Shown in pieces: positions 1 to 7,168 of a DNA stretch of 37,668 bases. Within the stretch, counting starts at the first letter, position 1. Each line of letters starts with the position of its first letter. Location of the stretch: positions 1 to 37,668 of the forward strand of contig DAIEHA010000009.1 in the NCBI GenBank assembly GCA_027355945.1, given 5' to 3'. This DNA is from Candidatus Parcubacteria bacterium. GTDB taxonomy: Bacteria; Patescibacteriota; Minisyncoccia; UBA6257; 2-01-FULL-56-20. The translations under genes and the position numbers were made by a program. The notes under the pieces were generated by a model. The model worked only from the letters and a program-made list of their open reading frames with translations, did not search any database and had not been told where the DNA came from.

Positions 1-163
1 GAAGCCATTTATAACAAGGCCGCATCGGCCGATATAACAATGAGAACATCTATGACTTTTGTTTGCTTCGCGAACAAAGAGCGGGTCCAGCCTAAGCTCG
101 GTGACATGGGCTAAGTCGTAACAAGGCACGCGTAGCGGAAGCTGTGCGTGGATCAATTAAACT
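1..163 (+). rRNA. 16S ribosomal RNA, 3' end (partial)
   Basis: The 3' end of a 16S gene whose 5' part lies before the window. The conserved AAGTCGTAACAAGG lies at 113-126. Helix 45 is a perfect 10-bp stem (127-136 with 141-150) closed by a GGAA loop, followed by the universal GGATCA (150-155). Bases 1-112 form helix 44, with its apical stem at about 58-78. After GGATCA the gene reads ATTAAACTACTAC, so the anti-Shine-Dalgarno CCTCC is missing. The exact mature 3' end is unknown; the end given assumes the usual eight or so bases after GGATCA. No tRNA or 23S gene follows. Confidence 0.93.
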
Positions 164-182
164 ACTACAATTGAATTGTAGT
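164..182 (+). other. Hairpin just after the 16S 3' end
   Basis: ACTACAA (164-170) and TTGTAGT (176-182) form a 7-bp stem with a 5-nt loop, directly after the 16S end. It could be a processing signal or a barrier to 3' exonucleases. It has no T-run directly after it, so it is not a classical terminator. Confidence 0.5.
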
Positions 183-207
183 GATGTCGAGCTTGTCTCT
201 CTTTTGC

Positions 208-223
208 CCGCGATCGATCGCGG
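208..223. repeat. 16-bp perfect palindrome between 16S and the response regulator
   Basis: CCGCGATCGATCGCGG is perfectly self-complementary. As RNA it could fold as a 5-bp stem with a 6-nt loop; as DNA it could be a dimeric protein site. There is a T-rich stretch before it but none after it. The rest of 183-295 shows no gene. Confidence 0.5.
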
Positions 224-295
224 ATGGAAGAAAGTCAGGTGATTGGGACAACTAAAAAGCTCTTTAAATCGGTGGATTCAGGCGGACGGTCGTGC

Positions 296-301
296 TATCA
301 T
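296..301 (+). promoter_or_regulatory. Candidate -10 box for the response regulator
   Basis: TATCAT preceded by TGC (extended -10 type) ends 9 nt before the ATG at 311. No good -35 box is seen. If used, the transcript would have only a few bases of leader. Confidence 0.4.
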
Positions 302-310
302 ATAAGTATT

Positions 311-694
311 ATGGCCGAAGGAGCGAAGAAAGTGATGATCGTGGAGGATGACAGATTCCTGTCCTTCCTGCTGAAATCCCGCCTTGAGAAGGATGGCTTT
401 CTTGTCGAACAGATGTTCGATGGGGAAGAAGCGATCCAAAGGCTCAAGCAGATGGTTCCCGATCTCATCATCCTCGATCTCATCATGCCGAAGGTCACCG
501 GTTTTGAAGTGCTGAAAGCCATCTCTGTCACCCCGCAGCTTGTAAAGGTGCCGGTGGTGATCGTGAGCAATCTTGCCCAGGATTCCGATATCGAAAAGGC
601 GAGAGAGCTTGGTGCAAAGGAGTATTACGTGAAGGTGAAGGTTTCCATCGACGATCTCGTGGGGAGGATAAAGACCCTTGTCGCGACGCCGTAA
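311..694 (+). CDS. Single-domain response regulator (CheY-like receiver)
   Basis: A 127-residue protein consisting of one receiver domain and no output domain. The key residues are present: acidic pair D13/D14, phospho-acceptor D56 in LDLIMPKVTG, S86 at the Thr/Ser switch position, and K108 in AKEYYVK. It should be phosphorylated by a histidine kinase and act by protein-protein contact; no kinase is seen in the window. I chose the ATG at 311 because the receiver fold starts at once (KKVMIVEDD) and a -10-like box lies at 296-301. The frame is open back to 224, but those residues resemble no domain. It lies between 16S and rplS; no functional link is evident. Confidence 0.9.
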   Translation: MAEGAKKVMIVEDDRFLSFLLKSRLEKDGFLVEQMFDGEEAIQRLKQMVPDLIILDLIMPKVTGFEVLKAISVTPQLVKVPVVIVSNLAQDSDIEKARELGAKEYYVKVKVSIDDLVGRIKTLVATP

Positions 695-732
695 CGGCGG
701 ACCCACCCTCATCACTATCTATTAAAATTTCC

Positions 733-1035
733 ATGATCGCTGACGCAATCATCAATAAAATAAAGCCGGGAGCCAAGGTGAAGGTCTATGAGGGCAAGAC
801 CCCGTTCACGGGTGTCGTTATCGCGCGAAAGCACGGGTCGGAACCCGGCGCAACTTTCACGGTTCGCACTATCCTTGCCGGCGTGGGCGTGGAGAAAGTC
901 TATCCTATTCATTCGCCTGCCATCGTCAAGGTGGAGGTGGTATCCAGCCCCAAGAAAGTGCACCGTGCAAAGCTTTACTTCATCCGCAAGATCTCCGGGT
1001 CTCGCATCCGTCAAAAGTTGGGAACCTCGCTCTAA
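733..1035 (+). CDS. rplS: 50S ribosomal protein L19
   Basis: A 100-residue L19, a protein at the 30S-50S interface. The family core is clear: FTGVVIARKHG, then FTVRTILAGVGVEKVYPIHSP (in two parts), then RRAKLYFIR-like residues near the C-terminus (HRAKLYFIRKISG). It is about 15 residues shorter than the common form, mainly at the N-terminus. The usual neighbours rpsP, rimM and trmD are not here; it stands alone between the response regulator and a bidirectional terminator. The upstream bases (TATTAAAATTTCC) contain no Shine-Dalgarno sequence. Confidence 0.93.
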   Translation: MIADAIINKIKPGAKVKVYEGKTPFTGVVIARKHGSEPGATFTVRTILAGVGVEKVYPIHSPAIVKVEVVSSPKKVHRAKLYFIRKISGSRIRQKLGTSL

Positions 1036-1060
1036 GGGTTACCGCCCAAGGTTTTCCCGC

Positions 1061-1090
1061 AAAAAGACCCCATTCAGGGGTCTTTTTTTT
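1061..1090. terminator. Bidirectional intrinsic terminator
   Basis: AAAAAGACCCC (1061-1071) pairs with GGGGTCTTTTT (1077-1087) around an ATTCA loop. It is followed by T on the plus strand and gives a T-run on the minus strand too. It can end both rplS and the convergent hydrolase gene. Confidence 0.9.
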
Positions 1091-1121
1091 GCGCGCAGCA
1101 ATCGGCACGTTCATCCCCCTC

Positions 1122-4100
1122 TCATGGCACGGTGCTTGTGGGTCGCGGCTTGCAGCGGCGAGGAGGAGGATTCCCCGCGGGCACCTGCACCACGGTCGGG
1201 GTAATCGTATCTTTGGCGACCTCGAAAGAAAGCATCGCCGTGCGTTCATTGCCCGCTCCATCTATCGCATCCACCGTGAGACGATGGCCACCCTCCGTGA
1301 GTGATCCTCCATCCGTACTGCGTGCCATGGGGATTCCATCCACGGAAACGGATATGATGCCGATTCCGGACCCCGGATCGCGTACCGTGAAAAGCGAGGC
1401 GAGCACCCCGCTCTTTTGAAGCACGTGGGTGCCTTCAGAGAATTCGATCCGGGGCGGTTCTGTGTCCGCGGCCTCATTGGCGGAAAGGATTGCGGTAGGC
1501 GGTATCGGCGTCCCGGCGCTTCCATCCGCGTGCACGAGGGAGAGCGAGGGAGAAGGTGCGCGAGGATCGGCCATGTTTTCCGATGAGATCGAGATCTCCG
1601 CCGTATCCGATGCCGTTTCGAACGGTATCCCGATGTATGAGGCCGCACCTTGGAGTCGTGCTGCGTCGTCGTATGCGCGGATCACGGCGATCGCCGATCC
1701 GGAAGCGGTTGCGCGAAGGATCATGCGATATGTTCCCGACGCGGGCAGGAGGAGCGAGGTACTGTCGCCGATACGTTCCATGGAGCTCCCCGGGATCCCG
1801 TTCTTCCCCTCGTCCGTGCGCGCTCCATCATAAGCGTCCGCCTCAAGGAGTACCGATCCCCGCACCGCCACTTCAATGGTCGTCTCGCGGCGAGCAGTGT
1901 TGCGACGGCCGTTCATGCAGTCTTCCGTGGAGGTGGACATTCCGAACGCATCGAGCGCAAGGGCTCCCGCAGTATCGTTCAGGAGGGCATCGATGAACGT
2001 GAGCGGGTTCGCATCTTTTATAAGGCCTAGATGATCCGCTCCGTTCTCGGAATAGAGCGAGAAATAGGTCTCATCCGCCCCTCTCGAACCCATGGCCGAG
2101 ATGGCGGGAACGGTGCCATCGCCGTTTCCCCGCATGAGGCTCATGCCGCCATCCTCCCGAAGTACGAATCCGCCGATGGTGGCGGGGTCGCCGCATCCTA
2201 TGATCTTTATTGTTGTTGCGCCTTTTGCGGGCGTCGCAGCGTCCCGTGCCGCATGGAATGTCTCGGCCGCATCGAGCAGGAATGCATTCCTTCCTCCTTT
2301 CGTCCCGGATCCCGTCGTCATAAAGTTCCGCATTTCCCCGAATCCGAGCGTACGATGGCCGCCGTTTCGGTTGTCGATGAGATATCCTCCCACCGCATCC
2401 GTATAGCGTTCGGAGGGAATGAGCTGATATGCCGCAGGCATGTTCTGGGCTATCGATTTCGTCTTTGAGGGATCGAGAAGCGGCAGGGGACCTATGCGGA
2501 ATCCTAGATCGTCGCCGTATTGGAGCATTTTGAACATCTTCGGCGTTCCGAGGTTCGGCGGCGCAACAAGGATCGCCTTGTTGACCGAGGAGGCATTCTC
2601 CTCATGCGCAAGGAATTCCTCCGCAAGCAGCGATCCCATGCTGTGCGCAATGATATCAATCGTGCCATCAAGAGAAAGCCCCGCCGCCCGCTCCATGACG
2701 GGGGTGATCGCCTTTGCGCCCTCTTCCACGGAAAGCCGCCAGTCGTAGGGGGCGACGAAAAGATCGGTTCCTTCCCGGTATCCCATTGCTGCGAGCGAAT
2801 CGAGAAGCGGTCTGTAAAAATCCATGGAGACGAAGGGGATCGATGTGGTGACCGTGCGTATGATATCCGTTGCATCCGCCTCTTTGCCGGAGATCTCCCT
2901 TCCATCCGGTCCGAGCGCCAGGTCTTCAAGATATGCATCAGAGCTTGAGGCGATCAGCATGTCTGCGGCAGGCCATAATTCGCGCCCGTCGGATTCCCGC
3001 GCGATCCTCGAGCCAAGCATTCCCGGAACGATCACGATGGGTCTGCGGCGTGCGGATGCACCGGATCCCGATGCATCTTCCGAGGGCGCGGTTTCTCCCG
3101 ATGGCGTGGAGCTGGGAGATGCGGATGCGGGGGGATCGCTCGCGAATATGCCATGGACCGTCACATTCGCCACACGCACGTCCGCACCTCCCTGGAGGAC
3201 CCCGTCGAACGCCCCGAACGTGAGAAGGAACCGTGCCGGCACGATCTTGTTTCCGAAATCCAGTTCACCTGTCCCTTGTTCGCCCCGGCCGCAGCCGAGA
3301 TATACATCGTTCGTTGAGGTTGCGATGATCGCCTCCGGCATTTCAATGGGGGCGATCACCGCGCCATAACGCCCGTAACCATCGCAATTATTGCTCCCAA
3401 GATTCATCCAATCGAAGGTGATCTTCGTCATGGTGAATGGACCGGGAACCGCATAGGGCGTCGATGAGGGGATGAGGGCGCATGCACGCGGAGATCCATC
3501 CCCGAAGCAGGGATCGGGTTGGGTGTTTTTTCTGTAGATCGTGGATCGGTCCTCGAGTACGGCATCTCCCCGCACGCCATCTTCGATGAAGATGGCCGGT
3601 CCTATCGGATCTCCTTCGGGCGCGACCCAAGGAGAAGTATTGCCGAGCCCATCGACGGTCCGCGCCTGCCAATGATAGCCTCCATTCGGAAGCTCTCGCG
3701 CGAATACGCGCATGATCGAGGTGGTCTCGACCCTGTTCATGAGGGATACGGCGTTCGCAGCCCCGGAAAATCCCACAAAGGATGGTTCGACCTCGACCTG
3801 AAGGCCGAGGTCGTCAGGAAGCGGCGTTCCCACCCTGGCCGTGAAGGCGATCGTGGATACGGGAGAGGTTCCTGACGGGGGGACGAGCGACCCTCCATCG
3901 GAGGATCCCGGGTCCATTCCCTGGAACTGTCCCGCAGGGGACGGCGGTGGGATTTCCGCATATATCATGAACCTCGCTTCCGCGAGAGGAGGAAGGCTGA
4001 AGGTTTCGCCCGTCTCTCCGGTTGTGGATCCAAGGAACGATATACTGGAGAAATTCTGCCCGCCGAACACGTAGTCCCATCGATATCGCGTTCCTTCCGT

Positions 4101-4493
4101 GAGGAATGGATGCGAATCTTTGAATGTGAACATGAGGTCGCCCGCGCATCCATATCCCGAGAAACTATTGTCCGATCTGCCAAGCAAGGTGCCGTCAGCA
4201 TCGTCCCGGACCGTGAGGTAGCAGCTGTTCGTGTCCGGATACCGACTGGAGGTGCCGAAGTTCGTTGTGAATATCCTGATGGTTCCCACGACCCCCGTTG
4301 CGGCCGCCATGAAGGTCTGGGTGCCCGCCGTGATGTCCGTACAGCGGTTATCGCATGATGTGCGCATTCCTGCCGATGCCGAACCGTCGTCCTGTTGCGC
4401 AAGTAGCGCTGCGGCTCCTGCGGAATGGAGGGGAGTGAGGAAAAGGATGCATCCCGAAAGCACCGTAAACGGCAGATATTTTCGTATGGACAT
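1122..4493 (-). CDS. Large secreted LCAT-like alpha/beta hydrolase with flanking beta domains
   Basis: A 1123-residue exported protein. The N-terminus has a basic start and a hydrophobic stretch (about residues 5-30) with possible signal-peptidase I cleavage after SAGA; LSGC at residues 12-15 looks like a lipobox but sits too early. Residues about 30-470 appear to be beta-rich modules. The hydrolase domain starts near 484 (IVIVPGMLGSRI) with the LCAT-type features YDWRLS, nucleophile AHSMGS (Ser near 617), GDGTVP (Asp near 792) and GADHLG (His near 820). LCAT relatives are acyltransferases or phospholipases, so lipid is the likely substrate (inference). The C-terminus has an Ig-like or cadherin-like segment (DGAGNERTAMLSFEV) and ends in a basic Pro-rich tail. 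A -10-like box ends 7 nt before the ATG. Confidence 0.8.
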   Translation of the reverse strand: MSIRKYLPFTVLSGCILFLTPLHSAGAAALLAQQDDGSASAGMRTSCDNRCTDITAGTQTFMAAATGVVGTIRIFTTNFGTSSRYPDTNSCYLTVRDDADGTLLGRSDNSFSGYGCAGDLMFTFKDSHPFLTEGTRYRWDYVFGGQNFSSISFLGSTTGETGETFSLPPLAEARFMIYAEIPPPSPAGQFQGMDPGSSDGGSLVPPSGTSPVSTIAFTARVGTPLPDDLGLQVEVEPSFVGFSGAANAVSLMNRVETTSIMRVFARELPNGGYHWQARTVDGLGNTSPWVAPEGDPIGPAIFIEDGVRGDAVLEDRSTIYRKNTQPDPCFGDGSPRACALIPSSTPYAVPGPFTMTKITFDWMNLGSNNCDGYGRYGAVIAPIEMPEAIIATSTNDVYLGCGRGEQGTGELDFGNKIVPARFLLTFGAFDGVLQGGADVRVANVTVHGIFASDPPASASPSSTPSGETAPSEDASGSGASARRRPIVIVPGMLGSRIARESDGRELWPAADMLIASSSDAYLEDLALGPDGREISGKEADATDIIRTVTTSIPFVSMDFYRPLLDSLAAMGYREGTDLFVAPYDWRLSVEEGAKAITPVMERAAGLSLDGTIDIIAHSMGSLLAEEFLAHEENASSVNKAILVAPPNLGTPKMFKMLQYGDDLGFRIGPLPLLDPSKTKSIAQNMPAAYQLIPSERYTDAVGGYLIDNRNGGHRTLGFGEMRNFMTTGSGTKGGRNAFLLDAAETFHAARDAATPAKGATTIKIIGCGDPATIGGFVLREDGGMSLMRGNGDGTVPAISAMGSRGADETYFSLYSENGADHLGLIKDANPLTFIDALLNDTAGALALDAFGMSTSTEDCMNGRRNTARRETTIEVAVRGSVLLEADAYDGARTDEGKNGIPGSSMERIGDSTSLLLPASGTYRMILRATASGSAIAVIRAYDDAARLQGAASYIGIPFETASDTAEISISSENMADPRAPSPSLSLVHADGSAGTPIPPTAILSANEAADTEPPRIEFSEGTHVLQKSGVLASLFTVRDPGSGIGIISVSVDGIPMARSTDGGSLTEGGHRLTVDAIDGAGNERTAMLSFEVAKDTITPTVVQVPAGNPPPRRCKPRPTSTVP

Positions 4494-4500
4494 GGCCCGA

Positions 4501-4506
4501 ATGCTA
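4501..4506 (-). promoter_or_regulatory. Candidate -10 box for the LCAT-like gene
   Basis: On the minus strand TGC-TAGCAT is followed by 7 nt and the ATG at 4493. It is an extended -10 type with no clear -35. It predicts a leaderless mRNA. Confidence 0.4.
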
Positions 4507-4555
4507 GCATGCGCACCATCAAAAAAACCTTAAGGGTGGACGAGGCCGCATCCAT

Positions 4556-4583
4556 TTGACATCTTTCCGGGTTTTGCTATACT
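4556..4583 (+). promoter_or_regulatory. Strong promoter of the ribosomal-protein operon
   Basis: TTGACA (4556-4561), 16-nt spacer, TATACT (4578-4583) with TG one base before it (extended -10). It is the best sigma-70-type match before rplC. Transcription should start near 4590, giving a leader of about 180 nt. Confidence 0.87.
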
Positions 4584-4609
4584 CTCAACCAAGGTTTCCT
4601 CGGAGTTTT

Positions 4610-4672
4610 ATGCGAACAACCATCATTGCGGGAAAACGGGATTCATGTATCCTTCACCGCTGCCCTTCGTAA
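4610..4672 (+). CDS. Possible 20-residue leader peptide
   Basis: An ATG at 4610 opens 20 codons (MRTTIIAGKRDSCILHRCPS) ending at TAA in the loop of the 4663-4675 hairpin. GGAG stands 4 nt before the ATG. A ribosome on it would disrupt the long-range helices of the leader and could set the attenuator. The codon content shows no obvious amino-acid bias, and such a short frame may be chance. The SD-like element would be of no use if all 16S copies lack the anti-SD. Confidence 0.25.
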   Translation: MRTTIIAGKRDSCILHRCPS

Positions 4673-4707
4673 GGGAGCTGTGTTCCTTAGGTGGTTCGAG
4701 CAGACTC

Positions 4708-4730
4708 CGGGGTGCGCCCCGATTTTTTTT
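4708..4730 (+). terminator. Intrinsic terminator inside the rplC leader (attenuator)
   Basis: CGGGG (4708-4712), loop TGCG, CCCCG (4717-4721), then A and eight T. It lies 41 nt before the rplC start and after the operon promoter, so it must be read through or blocked for expression. Confidence 0.85.
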
Positions 4731-4771
4731 GAGCTCGATCAAACGGTCAAGCTTCGACATTATTCAAAGCG

Positions 4772-5335
4772 ATGTCTTTCATACTCGGCAAAAAACTTAG
4801 AATGACCCAGATCTGGAAGGACGGCAAAGTCGTTCCGGTTACGGTAATCCATGCGGAACCCAACAAGGTCTCCCTTGTTCGCAATCAAGAGCGTGACGGG
4901 TACGAGGCCGTGCAGGTTTCCCTTGGCAAAAAGAAGCGCGAATTCCGCAATCTTTCCCATGAACCCGTTGTGATCGCTGATTTTTCTGCGGATGCAGAGG
5001 TTACTGTTGAGGCATTCAAAGAGGGGGAGCGGGTCCGCGTGAGCGGCGTGATGAAGGGAAGGGGCTTTCAGGGCGTGGTAAAGCGCCATAATTTCGCAGG
5101 CGGTCCCAAGACCCACGGACAGAAGAATCGCTTCCGCCACCCCGGTTCCATCGGCTCCACCGCGTTCCAGCGCGTCGTTCCCGGAAGGCGCATGGCAGGA
5201 CATATGGGTGTCACTCGCATCACTTTGAAGAATCTCATCGTTGCGGCGGTGGACAAGGAGCACAATCTGATCTTCCTCAAAGGAGCGGTCCCCGGCGTCA
5301 CCGGAGGGCTTATAGAGATTTCAAATCTTAAATAA
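4772..5335 (+). CDS. rplC: 50S ribosomal protein L3
   Basis: A 187-residue L3, an early-assembly 23S-binding protein reaching to the peptidyl transferase centre. The beta-barrel part is at the N-terminus (FILGKKLRMTQIW). The long loop carries the family signature GPKTHGQKNRFRHPGSIGS, and the C-terminal half has PGRRMAGHMG. It is a little shorter than the usual 205-210 residues. It is the first gene of the operon: rpsJ (S10), which usually precedes it, is not here. The start is preceded by ATTATTCAAAGCG, with no Shine-Dalgarno sequence. Expression probably depends on the leader attenuator. Confidence 0.97.
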   Translation: MSFILGKKLRMTQIWKDGKVVPVTVIHAEPNKVSLVRNQERDGYEAVQVSLGKKKREFRNLSHEPVVIADFSADAEVTVEAFKEGERVRVSGVMKGRGFQGVVKRHNFAGGPKTHGQKNRFRHPGSIGSTAFQRVVPGRRMAGHMGVTRITLKNLIVAAVDKEHNLIFLKGAVPGVTGGLIEISNLK

Positions 5336-5362
5336 GTATTCGCATCACGCGGGAACACCACC

Positions 5363-6007
5363 ATGAAGATTGACGTCTATAATCTGAACAACGAAGTCGT
5401 GGGCTCGATCGATCTCCCGAAGGAGGTGTTCGAGGCGAAGTGGAATGCCACCCTCGTGAAGCAGGTGCTCGATGCCCAGGTCGCGAATCGCCGTGCACCG
5501 TGGGCGCATGTCCGCGATCGCAGCGAGGTTTCGGGCGGAGGAAAGAAACCCTGGCGTCAGAAGGGCACGGGCCGTGCGCGACACGGATCGACCCGTTCAC
5601 CGCTCTGGGTGGGTGGAGGAAAGGCCCATGGCCCTCGGAACGACAAGGATTATTCCCAGAAGGTGAACAAGAAGATGAAGCGGGTGGCGCTCTTTTCTGC
5701 GCTTTCACGGAAGGCGAAGGATGGCGAGATCAGGATCTTCGATTCCCTCGCGCTCGAAAAGCCCAAAACGAAAGAGCTTGCAGGCGCGCTTCATGGTGCG
5801 ATCTCCCTTCCGAAGGGCGGAACGCGTTATGATGTCCTTCTTGTTTCCGATGTGACCAACAAGAACCTTTTCCGTGCGGCATCCAATCTTGTGAAGACGA
5901 AAGCGATCGCCGCGGATTCGCTCAATATTTTCGATATTTTGAACCATAAGAATCTTTTCATCGATAAAGAGGCGGTCGAAGCCATCGGAAAGCATTATAA
6001 GATCTAA
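5363..6007 (+). CDS. rplD: 50S ribosomal protein L4
   Basis: A 214-residue L4, which binds 23S domain I and lines the exit tunnel. The tunnel-loop signature GGGKKPWRQKGTGRARHGS lies around residues 57-75, followed by PLWVGGGKAHGP. Length is normal. In other bacteria L4 regulates the S10 operon, so it is a candidate ligand of the leader upstream (inference). It follows rplC by 27 nt; the bases before the ATG (GGGAACACCACC) lack a Shine-Dalgarno sequence. Confidence 0.96.
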   Translation: MKIDVYNLNNEVVGSIDLPKEVFEAKWNATLVKQVLDAQVANRRAPWAHVRDRSEVSGGGKKPWRQKGTGRARHGSTRSPLWVGGGKAHGPRNDKDYSQKVNKKMKRVALFSALSRKAKDGEIRIFDSLALEKPKTKELAGALHGAISLPKGGTRYDVLLVSDVTNKNLFRAASNLVKTKAIAADSLNIFDILNHKNLFIDKEAVEAIGKHYKI

Positions 6008-6021
6008 TACGCACCACTCCT

Positions 6022-6303
6022 ATGGCGAACACACTCCTCATCAAGAAGCCTTGGGTCACCGAGAAAGCGACTGCGGTCGCCGAAAAGGCCAACCAGTATA
6101 TTTTCCTGGTTGACAAGGGTGCAACGAAACCCGAGATCAAGAAAGCCGTCGCGGCCCTTTATAAGGTTGAGGTGACGGCCGTGAACGTAGTGAATCGCCC
6201 GCCCAAGCGGAAGCGTTTCGGGGGTTCGCGCAAAGGCGTTCAGGAAGGATACCGCAAGGCCATTGTGACCGTAAAAAAGGGACAGAAGATCGACATCCAC
6301 TAA
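6022..6303 (+). CDS. rplW: 50S ribosomal protein L23
   Basis: A 93-residue L23, located at the tunnel exit and the docking site for trigger factor and SRP. Visible features are PWVTEKATAVAEKANQYIF at the N-terminus, the helix KKAVAALYKVEVTAVNVVNR (position about 38-58), the basic loop PPKRKRFGG and YRKAIVTVKKGQKID at the C-terminus. Length is normal for the family. It lies 14 nt after rplD; the leader ACGCACCACTCCT has no Shine-Dalgarno sequence. Confidence 0.96.
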   Translation: MANTLLIKKPWVTEKATAVAEKANQYIFLVDKGATKPEIKKAVAALYKVEVTAVNVVNRPPKRKRFGGSRKGVQEGYRKAIVTVKKGQKIDIH

Positions 6304-6307
6304 TCCC

Positions 6308-7150
6308 ATGAAATCCTATAAGCCGACAAGCGCTTCGCGCCGCAGCATGACCTCCCCGGATTACCGCGTCCTTACGAAAGGCGTGCGTCCCCATAAGCCG
6401 CTCCTCAAGCGATTGAAGACCCATAGCGGAAGGAATTCCCAGGGCCGCATCACGACCCGTCATCAGGGCGGAGGGAACAAGAAGCTTTATAGGATGATCG
6501 ATTTCAAGCAGAATCGCATGAACCAGAAGGCGGTGGTTCAGAGCCTTGAGTACGATCCTTATCGTACGGCGTTCATCGCCAAGGTTACGTACGATGACGG
6601 CGTTATCTCATATATCATTGCGCCCGAAAAGCTCAAAGTGGGCGATGAGATCGTCACTGCGGAATCTGCTCCTTTCAAGACCGGCAATAGGATGCTCCTC
6701 AGGAACATTCCTGTCGGCACGCAGGTCTATAACATCGAGATGATGCCGGGCCGCGGCGCCCAGCTTGCCCGTTCGGCAGGTCTTTATGCAGAAGTGCTTG
6801 CGAATGCCGATGGATATACCGACCTTAAGCTCAATTCGGGAGAGGTGCGGCGCGTGCCTTGGACGTGCCTTGCATCGATCGGTCAGGTTTCGAATGCGGA
6901 GTGGAGCCTCGTTACCCTTGGCAAAGCCGGCCGTTCACGGTGGCTCGGCATCCGTCCTACCGTACGCGGAAGCGCGATGAACCCCGTCGACCACCCGTAT
7001 GGAGGAGGCGAAGGCGCCCAGCCGCGCGGTACCCGCAAGCCGAAGACGCTGTGGGGCAAGGTCACCGGTGGAAGGAAGACCCGCAACAAGAAAAAGAAGT
7101 CGAACAAATTCATCGTGAAGCGCCGCGTAAGCAAGCGCAACCGAAAGTAA
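6308..7150 (+). CDS. rplB: 50S ribosomal protein L2
   Basis: A 280-residue L2, essential for subunit joining and near the peptidyl transferase centre. The N-terminal RNA-binding part has GRNSQGRITTRHQGGGNKK; the C-terminal part has RGSAMNPVDHPYGGGEG. The His of VDHP, equivalent to E. coli His229, is kept. The next His of the usual DHPHGGG is Tyr. After it comes a lineage-looking stretch (GAQPRGTRKPKTLWGKVT) and a very basic tail. It starts 4 nt after rplW with AATCCC before the ATG. Confidence 0.97.
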   Translation: MKSYKPTSASRRSMTSPDYRVLTKGVRPHKPLLKRLKTHSGRNSQGRITTRHQGGGNKKLYRMIDFKQNRMNQKAVVQSLEYDPYRTAFIAKVTYDDGVISYIIAPEKLKVGDEIVTAESAPFKTGNRMLLRNIPVGTQVYNIEMMPGRGAQLARSAGLYAEVLANADGYTDLKLNSGEVRRVPWTCLASIGQVSNAEWSLVTLGKAGRSRWLGIRPTVRGSAMNPVDHPYGGGEGAQPRGTRKPKTLWGKVTGGRKTRNKKKKSNKFIVKRRVSKRNRK

Positions 7151-7168
7151 GACTCCATTATCCCTATC

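Larger units (their letters stand above)
4598..4730 (+). promoter_or_regulatory. Structured attenuator leader of the rplC operon
   Basis: Two exclusive folds can be drawn. Fold 1: CCTCGGAGT (4598-4606) pairs with ACTCCGGGG (4704-4712), 9 bp with one G-U. It encloses a second long-range helix (CGAACAACC 4613-4621 with GGTGGTTCG 4690-4698, one mismatch) and two local hairpins (4639-4652 and 4663-4675). Fold 2: the terminator at 4708-4721, whose 5' arm is exactly the sequence taken up in fold 1. This is the layout of an antiterminator/terminator switch. The ligand is unknown; an operon-encoded ribosomal protein is the natural guess. Confidence 0.7.

Noticed and set aside
4699-4721. A tRNA-like T-loop sequence (GGTTCGA) in the rplC leader
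   Set aside because: No acceptor, D or anticodon arm can be drawn around it; the bases fit better into the leader helices and the terminator.
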